Assembly: GCA_047600765.1 (NCBI GenBank)
Contig: JASGKF010000001.1
Location: forward strand, 124,001-188,000
Origin: Viridibacterium sp047600765
Lineage (GTDB): Bacteria; Pseudomonadota; Gammaproteobacteria; Burkholderiales; Rhodocyclaceae
Reading direction: 5' to 3'
Length of the DNA: 64,000 nucleotides
The position numbers and the translations under genes were made by a program. The notes beneath the pieces were generated by a model. The model was given only the letters and a program-made list of their open reading frames with translations, was not told where the DNA came from and did no database searches. This document shows, one piece after another, positions 43,480-52,668 of the stretch. Positions within the stretch are counted from its first letter, which is position 1. The number at the start of each line of letters is the position of its first letter.

Positions 43480-45798
43480 TCAGCCCTGCTTGCGCTCGCG
43501 CCGCCAGACGTCGAACTGCTCCGCCGTCATCGGGCGACCGAACAGGTAGCCCTGCATGCGTTCGCAGCCCATGGCCAGCAAGGTTTCGCGCTGGGCGTCG
43601 GTTTCCACGCCCTCGGCCACCACAGTCAGCGAACGCGCCCTCGCCAGCACTACCACCATGGCGGACAAGGCACGGTCAGCCTCGGAGAGATCCACCTTCT
43701 CGACGAAGCTGCGGTCGATCTTCAGTTCGTCAGCCGGCAAGCTGGCGATCTGGCTCAACGACGAGAAGCCGGTGCCGAAGTCATCGATGGCGAAGCGGAT
43801 GCCCAGGTTGCGCAGGACCGAGATCTGGCTCATGACCAGTGACAGGTCTTCGACGGCAATCGATTCGGTGATCTCGAACACGATGTTCGAGGCCGGCACG
43901 TCGCACAGGTCGATGAGCTTGCGCACACGCATTGCGAAGTCATCGGCACGGAACTGCACCGACGACACGTTGATACTCATGCACAGCGTGTTCAGGCCCT
44001 GCTTGCGCCAGGCCGCGAGCTGATCCATGGCCGACTCGATGACCCACAGACCCAGCTCGGCAATCATGCCGGTACGTTCAGCCAGCGGGATGAACTGCGC
44101 CGGCGGAACGGCCTCGCCGAAGTCACTGTGCCAGCGCAACAAGGCCTCAGCGCCCAGCAGTTCGCCGGTGACTGCATTGACCTGAGGCTGGTAGACCAGG
44201 CTGAGGCCGCGTTTGAAATCGATGGCCGCACGCAGGCTGTGCAGCAAGGCGACGCGCGACTGCACGTCCGCCGCCAGCTCGCTGCTGAACCAGGCGTAGC
44301 CCGCTCCGCTCGCGTGGCGCGCCTCGTTGAGGGCCAGGTTGGCATTGCGCACGAGGTCCATGGCGCCACCTCGGGTGTCACCAGCGCGCACCAGCCCGAG
44401 CCGGACGCCGACCGACAGCGCATGCCCGTGCACGAAGAACGGCGACTCGAAGGCACGCCGGATCGCGGCCGGGTCGATGAGATTTTCATCGCCGAACAAG
44501 GCGAAGACGTCGCCCGAAATCCGTGCGCAACGCACACCGGGGCCAACGGCTGCACGCAGGCGTTTGGCTACGGCGGCCAGCAGCGTGTCGCCACAGCGAT
44601 GACCGAGGGCGTCGTTGATGTCCGAGAAACGCACCACGTCTGCAATCGCCATGCAACGCCTGACGCCGCTGTGGGCGTAGATGTCCTGGTCGACATCGGC
44701 AATGAAACGCGTGCGGTTGGGCAAACGGGTCAGCGGGTCGAAGAACGCAAAGAAGTTGAGGCGCTCGAACAGATCCACGTTCTCGAAGCCCACACACAGA
44801 TTGGCCGACAGCAATTCGATGAGACGTGACTCCAGTTCATCGGGCACCCGTCCAGCGTCGAAATAGACGACGGCATCGCGATCCGGGTAGCCCAGCCACA
44901 GGCAGAAGCGTCCGCCCTCCATTTGCGTGGCGTGCGAGGCGATGCAGCGCGAAATCAGGCGCTGCACTTCGATGTCGGCCAGACGCTCCAGCGCCAGCCC
45001 GGTCATGCCGGCATAGGTTCCTGCACCACCCACCACCTGCAGACTGCCCGGCGGACTCATGCGGTCGTTACGGTCCGTCACTTCGGCGCAGCAGACCAAC
45101 CCGAGCGCCTCTACGTCCAGCATCGTGGCCAGCGTGTCGAGCAGACGGCTGGCGAATTCCGCGCCGTCATGGATGCGGAACAGCGCATTCGAATTGCGCG
45201 CCACGTCGCGCATGCCGCGGCTGACCTGGGCAATCTGCTCCAGCTGCGCATAAGCACGCACCGACGAGGTCAGCGTCGTGATGAGACGCACCTGGGTCAG
45301 TTCGGACTTGGTGCGGTAGTCATTGATGTCGCAGCGGCGGATGACTTCCAGCTCTGGCGCGTAACCCGGCTGACCGGTGCGCAGGATGATGCGCAGGTTC
45401 TTCAGGCCCAGCTCTTCGCGGATCACCTCGACCAGCTTCAGGCCGGCGTCGGTGCTTTCCATCACCACGTCGAGCATCGCGACAGCGATGCGCGGTTCGC
45501 TCGCCAGCAGGTTCTTCGCTTCGGCGGCGCTCATGGCGTGCAGCAATTCGAGCGGCGCGCCGTCGATCTTCACGCCACGCAGTGCAAAGGCCGTGGCGCG
45601 ATGCACCTCCTCATCATCGTCGGCAATCAGGATGCGCCAAGGCGCCTCGGCATGGATCGCAGACTGCTCATCGCCGGACTCGCCTTCTGCGTCGTCCGAA
45701 AAAACGATCCTGTCATCGTTGTCAGCACCGGCATCCACCGGGTGCAGCTGACTGCCCTCCGCCCCGCGCAGCAAGGTCTTGCTACTGGATGTCTGCAT
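43480..45798 (-). CDS. Response regulator with DUF3369, degenerate GGDEF and EAL domains (c-di-GMP phosphodiesterase)
   Basis: About 772 residues from ATG 45798 (MQTSSSKTLLRGAEG). A receiver domain (ILIADDDEEVHRATAFALRG; phosphoacceptor Asp in VAMLDVVMES; Lys in RTKSELTQVRL) leads to a DUF3369 sensor region (about 210-350). The GGDEF domain has SGDVF in place of GGDEF, so cyclase activity is unlikely. The EAL domain is complete: EALLRWHS, NVSSVQF, FEITES, FAIDDFGTGFSSL, ELKIDRSFV, VVAEGVET and QGYLFGRPM. Predicted to degrade c-di-GMP when phosphorylated; the partner kinase is not in the window. The long upstream extension is rejected. Confidence 0.9.
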   Translation of the reverse strand: MQTSSSKTLLRGAEGSQLHPVDAGADNDDRIVFSDDAEGESGDEQSAIHAEAPWRILIADDDEEVHRATAFALRGVKIDGAPLELLHAMSAAEAKNLLASEPRIAVAMLDVVMESTDAGLKLVEVIREELGLKNLRIILRTGQPGYAPELEVIRRCDINDYRTKSELTQVRLITTLTSSVRAYAQLEQIAQVSRGMRDVARNSNALFRIHDGAEFASRLLDTLATMLDVEALGLVCCAEVTDRNDRMSPPGSLQVVGGAGTYAGMTGLALERLADIEVQRLISRCIASHATQMEGGRFCLWLGYPDRDAVVYFDAGRVPDELESRLIELLSANLCVGFENVDLFERLNFFAFFDPLTRLPNRTRFIADVDQDIYAHSGVRRCMAIADVVRFSDINDALGHRCGDTLLAAVAKRLRAAVGPGVRCARISGDVFALFGDENLIDPAAIRRAFESPFFVHGHALSVGVRLGLVRAGDTRGGAMDLVRNANLALNEARHASGAGYAWFSSELAADVQSRVALLHSLRAAIDFKRGLSLVYQPQVNAVTGELLGAEALLRWHSDFGEAVPPAQFIPLAERTGMIAELGLWVIESAMDQLAAWRKQGLNTLCMSINVSSVQFRADDFAMRVRKLIDLCDVPASNIVFEITESIAVEDLSLVMSQISVLRNLGIRFAIDDFGTGFSSLSQIASLPADELKIDRSFVEKVDLSEADRALSAMVVVLARARSLTVVAEGVETDAQRETLLAMGCERMQGYLFGRPMTAEQFDVWRRERKQG

Positions 45799-46188
45799 GT
45801 TCAGCCCGATCTCGCGACTATGGTCTTTCAGGACGATCGTATGCAACCGAGTGTGCAACCGACCACCCCGCACTGCGGATTCGCTGCGCAAAGCTACTCC
45901 CCGATATGACGGCACATCCGCGCCGGGCTGAAGTGAATGGACATTCCCGGACGAATCCCCGCACATCAGGAAGCAGGCCGTTGTCGGCCAGTTTCATATT
46001 GGCAGGAATGTTAGCGCCCGGCATCGCAGGCAAAACCCGGAGTCTCTGGGGATTTCCGTGACAATTCTCACGGCTGCGTGTCGCCAGAGGAAACGAGCTT
46101 GCTGCAACACAGCAACGACGAATTCTAACGATTTCATGGCGGTTTGCTGCGCAGAATTGCTTCCGTGTAAGCAATGCAGCACAACCCG

Positions 46189-46200
46189 GTGACCGGTAAC
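46189..46200 (+). promoter_or_regulatory. Distal operator-like palindrome upstream of pectate lyase
   Basis: GTGACCGGTAAC, one mismatch from the GTTACCGGTAAC seen at 51841 and 54855. About 240 bp upstream of the second site, a spacing compatible with looping (inference). Confidence 0.4.
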
Positions 46201-46388
46201 CACCTGATCCGGAACACCTAATTTTCCGGGTGTTCTGGCGCCACCTGCCAAAGGCCACGCCCACTGTAAGAACAGCAGGATTGCCAGTCATTTCAGAACG
46301 CGCCGACTTGTTTTTGTATTTGTGTTTTTTATTGATTTTTCAATGGTTTGCCGGGCAAAAAATCGTCGCGGCGCACAACATAATTTTG

Positions 46389-46440
46389 TTGACGAACTAA
46401 TGCCGGATCACCAGACTGCGCACACCAAGTTACCGATCAC
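46389..46440 (+). promoter_or_regulatory. Promoter and operator of the short pectate lyase gene
   Basis: -35 TTGACG (46389-46394), 17-bp spacer, -10-like CAGACT (46412-46417), and an operator-like GTTACCGATCAC (46429-46440) starting 12 bp downstream. The same arrangement recurs at 51802-51852 and 54814-54866. Confidence 0.55.
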
Positions 46441-46525
46441 ATTGCAAAGCCATGCGGGGGCTTGGCTGATGTCCAGAAGCAATCAAATTTCCAAGCAGTA
46501 AAAACCAAAACCAAGGAGACATTCG

Positions 46526-47221
46526 ATGCAATCCAAGCTTCTTCTCGGCCTGTTCCTGGCCGCTGTCGCAACCTCTTCCCACGCCACTTCCACCATCTCG
46601 GGCACCGTTGACCTGGGCGGCAAGACCGTTGGCACGTCCTGCGACGGCCAATCCGAAAGCCAGTCGCCGGTTTTCTACCTGAAGGATGGCGCCACGCTGA
46701 AGAACGTCGTGATCAAGGCTGGCGGCGCTGCTGACGGCATCCACTGTGCCGGTTCCTGCACGCTGTCGAACGTGAAGTGGCCTGACGTCTGCGAAGACGC
46801 AGCCACCATGAAGGGCGGCTCGGGCAAGACCATGACCGTCTCTGGCGGCTCGGCTTCCGGCGCTTCGGACAAGGTGTTCCAGCACAACGGTATCGGTTCG
46901 ACCGTCAAGATCTCCGGCTTCACCGGCGGTTCGATGGGCAAGCTGTACCGCTCCTGCGGCAACTGCTCGTCCAACGGCGGCCCGCGCTACGTGAACATCA
47001 GCAGCACCAAGATCACCAGCAAGCCCTCGTCGGGCCTCGTGGTCGGTATCAACAGCAACTTCGGTGACAAGGCCACGATCCGCTCGCTGACCGTCAAGAG
47101 CGGCACCAAGGTGTGCGTGACCTTCAAGGGCGTGCAAAAGGGTTCCGAGTCGCCGAAGATCGGTGAAGAGTGGGGCACCACGGCTTGCAACGTCAGCAAG
47201 TCCGACGTCACCTTCAACTAA
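46526..47221 (+). CDS. Secreted pectate lyase, PL3 family, minimal form
   Basis: 231 residues: signal peptide (QSKLLLGLFLAAVATSSHAT) and a single PL3 beta-helix domain. PL3 motifs: LKDGATLKNVVIKAGGAADG, IHCAGSCTLSNVKWPDVCED, ASDKVFQHNGIG and GKLYRSCGNCSSNGGPRYV. It cleaves pectate by Ca2+-dependent beta-elimination outside the cell. AAGGAG lies 7 nt before the ATG. Near-identical to the gene at 51921; promoter and operator are shared in design. Two tandem TPR genes lie between the copies. Confidence 0.93.
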   Translation: MQSKLLLGLFLAAVATSSHATSTISGTVDLGGKTVGTSCDGQSESQSPVFYLKDGATLKNVVIKAGGAADGIHCAGSCTLSNVKWPDVCEDAATMKGGSGKTMTVSGGSASGASDKVFQHNGIGSTVKISGFTGGSMGKLYRSCGNCSSNGGPRYVNISSTKITSKPSSGLVVGINSNFGDKATIRSLTVKSGTKVCVTFKGVQKGSESPKIGEEWGTTACNVSKSDVTFN

Positions 47222-47233
47222 TCGCGCAGTATC

Positions 47234-47303
47234 AGCCGGGGCCCTGCCCCGGCTGGCGAAACAATCTGTTTTCTGTTGCCCCTGCCTCGCGGCGGGGGTT
47301 TTT
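47234..47303 (+). terminator. Terminator region after the short pectate lyase
   Basis: Two hairpins: AGCCGGGGC / GCCCCGGCT (47234-47254, 3-nt loop) and CCCTGCC-TCGC-GGCGGGG followed by TTTTTC (about 47279-47303). The second has the required T-run. Confidence 0.75.
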
Positions 47304-47354
47304 CTTTGTGCACCCGCACCTTGCGGGATCGCCGAATTGCGTAGCATTCACGGC

Positions 47355-49757
47355 ATGAACTCACGCAAGCCCGCTCGCCCCTCTGCCGCGCCCGACCCTT
47401 TCGCGGCCTACTTCGCCAACGCCATCCGCTTCCACCAGCAAGGCAATCTCGTCGAGGCGGGCAAGCTCTACGACTACATCCTGTCGCGCAATGCGCAGCA
47501 TTTCGACGCCCTGCACATGCTGGGCGTGGCCTGCATGCAGGCGGGCCAGACGCCCAAGGGCATCGAACTGATCCAGCGTGCGCTAGCCGTGAACGGCAAT
47601 GCCGCGGACGCCTGGATGAACCTCGGTAACGGCCAGATACAGCTCGGCGAGCACACGGGCGCCATCGCCAGCTTTGACCACGCGCTGCGCCTGCAATCGA
47701 ACAACGCCCTGGCGCACTACAACCGCGGCATGGCACTGGCCAACCTGCAGCGCACCGAAGAGGCCCTCGCCGCCTACGACGCCGCGCTGCGCATCGAGCC
47801 ACGCAATACTGACGCGCTCAATGGCCGCGGCAATGCGCTGCGGGCACTCGGCCGTTACGACGAAGCGCGCCAATCCTTCGAAGCCGCACTGGCGATCAAT
47901 CCGCGTTTTGCGTCGGTGCTCAACAACCTTGGCCTGACGCTGGCCGCAGTGGGCGATGCCGAAGGCGCACTGCGCCGCTACGACGAAGCCATTGCCTTGC
48001 AACCACGCTTTGCCGAAGCGCATAACAACCGTGGCACAGCGCTGCAGGAGCGCGGCGACGCCGAGACTGCGCTGCAGAGCTTCGATACGGCCCTGCAGCT
48101 GCGCCCGCAGTACCCGGAAGCGCACAACAACCGTGGCAACGCCCTGCGCAATCTGGGCCGTACGGAAGAGGCATTGGCCGCACTCGACACCGCACTGGAG
48201 CAACGGCCGACCTATGCTGGCGCACTCAACAACCGCGGGCTGACTCTGGCCGCACTGGGGCGCCAGGAAGAAGCCCTCGTCAGCTACGAGGCCGCGCTGC
48301 AAGTCCAGCCCGACTACCCCGAAGCACTCAACAACCGCGGCAACACGCTGGCCGTGCTGCGTCGTCACCAGGAGGCTCTGGCCAGTTTCGATCAGGCGCT
48401 GGGACTGCGGCCGGACTTCGCCGACGCACTCAACAACGCCACCAACACCCTGCTCGGCATGCGCCGCCCCGAGGAAGCCCTGACACTGGTGCAGAGCGTG
48501 CTCGACAAACATCCCGATCACGCAGCCGCGCGCAACAACCTTGGCCTCGCATTGACGCAGCTGGCGCGCTTCGACGAAGCACTGGCGGCGTTCGACACCC
48601 TGCTCGCGCAACATCCTGACGACGTCGATGGCTGGAGCAACCGCGGCAACGTGCAGGCCGCGCTGAAGCGCTACGACGAGGCCTTCGCCAGCTATGACCG
48701 CGCGATAGCCATCCAGCCTGGCTATGCCAGCGCACACAACAATGCGGGCGTGACGGCAGCCCTGCTCAATCGTTACGACGACGCGCTGGCGCACTATGCC
48801 CGCACGCTGGAATGCGACCCGCAGCATCCGGGCGCCCAGCTCAACCGCAGCGTTGTGGAACTGGTGCGTGGCGATTGGGCGGCAGGCTTTCCGCGCTACG
48901 AATGGCGCTGGCAGCACGCCACCGCCGAAGTGGCGCTGGCGCTGGACTGCCCGCGCTGGAAGGGTGAATCGCTGGCCGGCAAGCGCATCCTGCTGTGGTC
49001 CGAACAGGGCTTCGGCGACACGCTGCTGACCTGCCGCTTCGCTGCCGATCTGGCTGCGCAGGGCGCACAGGTGATCCTCGCGGTGCAGCCGCCCTTGATT
49101 GCGCTGCTGCGCTCGCAAGCGGGTGTGCATGACGTGGTGCCGAAAGATGGTCCGCTGCCCGCGACCGATTACCACTGCCCGCTGATGAGCGTGCCAGCCG
49201 TGCTGGGCGTGACGCTGGAAAACCTGCCGCGCCTCGAATCCCACCTCGCCGCACCGCCCGAACGCGTTGCGGCCTGGCGCCAGACTCTCAGCGGCGTCAC
49301 GCGGGCGAAGATTGGTCTCTGCATCTCCGGCAATCCGCGCCAGTCGAACGACCACAACCGTTCGGCCTCGCTGGCACGCATCGCGCCCCTGCTGGGCTGC
49401 GACGCGGAATTCTTCATCGTGCAGAAAGACCTGCGCGCCGAAGACGAAGCCTGGCTGCTGACACACCCGGAAGTGCGCGACATTCGCCCGCAGCTGACGG
49501 ACTTCGCCGAGACGGCTGCCGTGATGCAGAACCTCGATCTGGTCATCAGCGTCGATACCTCAGTCGCGCATCTCGCCGGCGCACTGGGTTGTCCCACCTG
49601 GATCATGCTGTCCTACGCCGCCGACTGGCGTTACCTGCTCGATCGCAGCGACAGCCCCTGGTACCCGAGCGCACGCCTGTTCCGGCAAGCTGCACCTGGC
49701 GACTGGGACGGGCTGATCGCCGACGTCCGCAACGCGCTGACCCAACACCTGGCATGA
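47355..49757 (+). CDS. TPR-repeat protein with C-terminal glycosyltransferase-like domain (1)
   Basis: 800 residues from ATG 47355 (MNSRKPARPSAAPDPFAAYF). Residues about 20-520 are about 14 consecutive 34-residue TPRs of regular form (ALxxRPxYxEAxNNRGNALR). The C-terminal domain (about 540-800) resembles GT9/GT41-like transferases: WSEQGFGDTLLTCRFAADLA, ISGNPRQSNDHNRSASLARI, DLVISVDTSVAHLAGALGCP and WYPSARLFRQ. This combination suggests sugar transfer onto a protein or polysaccharide. Its stop overlaps the start of the next paralogue. Frame extension upstream of 47355 is rejected. Confidence 0.85.
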   Translation: MNSRKPARPSAAPDPFAAYFANAIRFHQQGNLVEAGKLYDYILSRNAQHFDALHMLGVACMQAGQTPKGIELIQRALAVNGNAADAWMNLGNGQIQLGEHTGAIASFDHALRLQSNNALAHYNRGMALANLQRTEEALAAYDAALRIEPRNTDALNGRGNALRALGRYDEARQSFEAALAINPRFASVLNNLGLTLAAVGDAEGALRRYDEAIALQPRFAEAHNNRGTALQERGDAETALQSFDTALQLRPQYPEAHNNRGNALRNLGRTEEALAALDTALEQRPTYAGALNNRGLTLAALGRQEEALVSYEAALQVQPDYPEALNNRGNTLAVLRRHQEALASFDQALGLRPDFADALNNATNTLLGMRRPEEALTLVQSVLDKHPDHAAARNNLGLALTQLARFDEALAAFDTLLAQHPDDVDGWSNRGNVQAALKRYDEAFASYDRAIAIQPGYASAHNNAGVTAALLNRYDDALAHYARTLECDPQHPGAQLNRSVVELVRGDWAAGFPRYEWRWQHATAEVALALDCPRWKGESLAGKRILLWSEQGFGDTLLTCRFAADLAAQGAQVILAVQPPLIALLRSQAGVHDVVPKDGPLPATDYHCPLMSVPAVLGVTLENLPRLESHLAAPPERVAAWRQTLSGVTRAKIGLCISGNPRQSNDHNRSASLARIAPLLGCDAEFFIVQKDLRAEDEAWLLTHPEVRDIRPQLTDFAETAAVMQNLDLVISVDTSVAHLAGALGCPTWIMLSYAADWRYLLDRSDSPWYPSARLFRQAAPGDWDGLIADVRNALTQHLA

Positions 49758-51547
49758 AGAAGAAGTCACCCAAGCCGCAGCGCCCTGCGCCGCGCCCCGA
49801 TCCTTTCGCCGCGCGACTGGCGCAAGCCCTTGACGCCCACCAGCAAGGCCGGCTCGACGAAGCCGAGCAGCACTACAACGCCATCCTGCAGGCTCAGCCA
49901 GCGCACTTCGATGCCCTGCACTACTACGGCGTGCTGCACATGCAGAGCCGGCGCATGGCCAGCGGCGTCGCCCTGATCGAACGCGCGCTGAGTCATGGCG
50001 AAGCAGCCGATGCCTTGTCCAATCTGGCGGGGGGCTTGCTGCAACTGGGCCGTCATGCGGACGCCCTGCCCCGGCTCGAACGCGCCGCGCAGCTCGATTC
50101 ACGACAGGCTGCCGTGCATACCAATCTTGGTCTGGCCCTCGCCGGAGTCGGCCGCCACGCCGATGCGGTCAACGCGCATCGCATGGCCTTGCAGTTGCAG
50201 CCGGTGTTCCCCGAAGCGCTCAACAACCTCGGCAACGCCCTGCGCGCACTGGCACGTCACGATGAAGCGCTAGCGGCCTTCGAGCAAGCCCTGCTCCAGC
50301 GCCCCGGCTATCCCGAGGCCCTCAACAATCGCGGCCTCGTTCAGGCGGCTCGCAAGGATTTCGCCGCAGCCATCGCCAGTCATGAAGAAGCCATCGCCCG
50401 CCGGCCGCGTTACGCCGAGGCGCATAACAATCGCGGCAACGCACTCAAGGAGCTGGCCCGCTTCGACGAAGCGCAGCGCGCCTACGATGAAGCACTGGCC
50501 ATCAATCCGGGCTACGCCGAAGCGCGCTACAACCGTGGCAACAACTTCGGCGCGCAGAACCGGCACGCCGAGGCGCTGCAGGAATACGCCCAAGCCCTGC
50601 AGCTGCAACCGGAACATGCTGACGCCAACTGGAATCAGGCTCTGTCGCATTTGCTGCTCGGTGATTTTGCAGCGGGCTTCCCGCAATACGAATGGCGCTG
50701 GCGCCTGAAGAACGCGGAAGCACGCCGCAGTTTCGATTGTCCCGAATGGGACGGCAAAGCTTCGCTGGACGGCCAACACATCATCGTATGGGCCGAACAG
50801 GGACTGGGCGACACCTTGCAGTTCTGCCGACTCGTCCATCTGCTCAGCAAGCGCGGTGCGCGGGTCTCGCTGGAAGTGCAGCCGCCGTTGGCGCGCCTGC
50901 TGTCACGCCTGCCGGACGTAACAGTCTTTTCGCGCGACGAGACAGCGCCGGCCGCCGACTTCCACTGCCCCTTGCTCAGCCTGCCCGCGCGCCTCGGCCT
51001 GACACCCGAAGCCCTGCCGGTCGCCACGCAGTATCTCGCTGCAAGCGATGCCGAGCGCGAGATCTGGCAGCAACGCCTGCCCGCTGCCGCGCTGCGCATT
51101 GGCGTGTGTTGCTCAGGCAATCCCAGGCTCTCCAACGATCACAACCGCTCCGTTCCCCTCGCACGCTTCCTCCCCCTGGCTGCTGCAGATCGCCAGTTGG
51201 TGCTGATGCAGAAAGACCTGCGCAGCAGTGACGAAGCGACACTCGCGGATTCGCCCATTCACGATCTGCGCGGCGGGCTGAACGACTTCTGCGACACGGC
51301 TGCCGCGCTCAGCCATTGCGACCTGCTCATCAGCGTCGACACCTCGGTGGCCCACCTCGCTGGCGCCATGGGCGTACCAACCTGGATCCTGCTGCCCTTC
51401 GCCCCCGACTGGCGCTGGCAACTGCAGCGCGAAGACAGCCCCTGGTACCCCGCAGCCAGGCTGTTCCGGCAACCGGCTCCCGGTGACTGGGATGGCGTAT
51501 TCGCGCAGCTGGGCACGGCGCTGGCGGGCTTCCGCCGCAGCGCCTGA
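49754..51547 (+). CDS. TPR-repeat protein with C-terminal glycosyltransferase-like domain (2)
   Basis: 597 residues, paralogue of the preceding protein with fewer TPRs (about eight; residues 20-320). The same C-terminal motifs are present: WAEQGLGDTLQFCRLVHLLS, CSGNPRLSNDHNRSVPLARF, DLLISVDTSVAHLAGAMGVP and WYPAARLFRQPAPGDWDGVF. ATG overlaps the upstream stop (ATGA), so the pair is translationally coupled and probably works on the same target. Substrate unknown. Confidence 0.85.
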   Translation: MKKKSPKPQRPAPRPDPFAARLAQALDAHQQGRLDEAEQHYNAILQAQPAHFDALHYYGVLHMQSRRMASGVALIERALSHGEAADALSNLAGGLLQLGRHADALPRLERAAQLDSRQAAVHTNLGLALAGVGRHADAVNAHRMALQLQPVFPEALNNLGNALRALARHDEALAAFEQALLQRPGYPEALNNRGLVQAARKDFAAAIASHEEAIARRPRYAEAHNNRGNALKELARFDEAQRAYDEALAINPGYAEARYNRGNNFGAQNRHAEALQEYAQALQLQPEHADANWNQALSHLLLGDFAAGFPQYEWRWRLKNAEARRSFDCPEWDGKASLDGQHIIVWAEQGLGDTLQFCRLVHLLSKRGARVSLEVQPPLARLLSRLPDVTVFSRDETAPAADFHCPLLSLPARLGLTPEALPVATQYLAASDAEREIWQQRLPAAALRIGVCCSGNPRLSNDHNRSVPLARFLPLAAADRQLVLMQKDLRSSDEATLADSPIHDLRGGLNDFCDTAAALSHCDLLISVDTSVAHLAGAMGVPTWILLPFAPDWRWQLQREDSPWYPAARLFRQPAPGDWDGVFAQLGTALAGFRRSA

Positions 51548-51920
51548 GTACCCGGCTGACTCCTCCTCACATCTTCATGGCCGGGTAGCGAGCACCCTTG
51601 CCTCGCTGACCCGGTCTGCGTCCCTGCGAAACGCCTCTCCCCAAGCGCGCTTTCGCATCGAAACGGCAGCGCTTTCCTGAACTTTTCGTTCCGCAATGCA
51701 GTACGCCGCAAGCTGCTGATCAGGCAAAAACTTTCCCTTCCAGCGCACCTCGTCTGACGCAGTCGCAATATGGAAATTCCGCATGAATCCTCCAGAAGCA
51801 GTTGACTGTTACCGGTATCAATAACAAACTCGCGCCGCTGGTTACCGGTAACAACGGATGGCCAGAGATGACTGCAGCAAACGACACATGCAGCACAACA
51901 CCTGATAAAGGAGACAAACG
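51548..51920. other. 373-bp intergenic region before the second short pectate lyase
   Basis: No gene. Contains the promoter and two operator-like sites of the pectate lyase (51802-51852). The upstream 250 bp shows nothing recognisable. Confidence 0.6.
51802..51853 (+). promoter_or_regulatory. Promoter with two operator-like palindromes (second short pectate lyase)
   Basis: -35 TTGACT (51802-51807) overlaps TGTTACCGGTATCA (51807-51820). A 17-bp spacer leads to -10-like CAAACT (51825-51830), and the perfect palindrome GTTACCGGTAAC (51841-51852) begins 11 bp later. A repressor bound to both sites would straddle the polymerase site. Confidence 0.6.
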
Positions 51921-52617
51921 ATGTACAGCAAACTGCTTCTGGGCCTCTGCCTGTCCGCCTCCATGGCCAGCGTTTCGGCTACCACGACCATCACCGGCAC
52001 CAAGGACTACGGCGGCGCAACCGTCGGCACGTCCTGCGCTGGCAGCAGCGAAAGCCAGGCTCCCGTGTTCTACCTGACCGATGGCGCCACGCTGAAGAAT
52101 GTCGTGATCAAGGCTGGCGGCGCCGCTGACGGCGTGCACTGCGCCGGCAACTGCACCCTGTCCAACGTGAAGTGGCCTGACGTCTGTGAAGACGCTGCCA
52201 CCATGAAGGGCGGCTCGGGCAAGACCATGACGGTGTCGGGTGGCTCGGCTGCCAACGCCTCGGACAAGGTCTTCCAGCACAACGGTATCGGCAGCAAGAT
52301 CTCCATCAGCGGCTTCACCGCCACCACCATCGGCAAGCTGTACCGCTCCTGCGGTAACTGCTCGTCGAACGGCGGCCCGCGCTACATGCAGGTCAGCAGC
52401 ACCAAGGTCACGACGAAGCCTTCGTCGGGCATGGTGGTCGGTATCAACAGCAACTTCGGCGACAAGGCCACGATCCGCACCCTGACGGTCAAGACCGGCA
52501 CCCTGATCTGCGTGACCCACAAGGGCGTGCAGTCGGGCTCCGAGTTCGACCAAGATCGGTGAGCAGTGGAACACCGCCAACTGCGACGTCAGCAAGTCCG
52601 ACATCACCTACAACTGA
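51921..52617 (+). CDS. Secreted pectate lyase, PL3 family (C-terminal frame interrupted by one extra base)
   Basis: The first about 208 residues closely match the pectate lyase at 46526: signal peptide, LTDGATLKNVVIKAGGAADG, VHCAGNCTLSNVKWPDVCED and GKLYRSCGNCSSNGGPRYM. After SGSEF the frame ends early at 52562. Dropping one C from the CC in GTTCGACCAAG (about 52548) restores KIGEQWNTANCDVSKSDITY and a TGA at 52615, giving 231 residues, exactly the paralogue's length. The catalytic core is before the lesion. GGAG lies 9 nt before the ATG. Confidence 0.88.
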
Positions 52618-52636
52618 TCCATCCGCTCAGTTGTCG

Positions 52637-52668
52637 AAGCCCCTTGCCTACCCGGCAAGGGGCTTTTT
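52637..52668 (+). terminator. Terminator after the second short pectate lyase
   Basis: AAGCCCCTTGCC / GGCAAGGGGCTT arms (12 bp), 5-nt loop, then a T-run. It lies in the gap to the convergent aqpS-type gene. Confidence 0.9.

Larger units (their letters stand above)
45799..46525. other. 727-bp intergenic region with low-GC core before a pectate lyase
   Basis: No credible gene. It holds an inverted repeat ATTGCTT/AAGCAAT (46156-46175), an operator-like palindrome at 46189-46200, a very T-rich stretch (about 46310-46345), and the pectate lyase promoter and second operator (46389-46440). Confidence 0.6.

Noticed and set aside
47583..49466. 627-codon minus-strand frame opposite the TPR gene
   Set aside because: Shadow frame; its apparent repeats are the complement of the TPR units.
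47355..51547. Repeats of about 102 bp as a repeat array
   Set aside because: These are TPR codons in two intact reading frames, not a DNA-level array.
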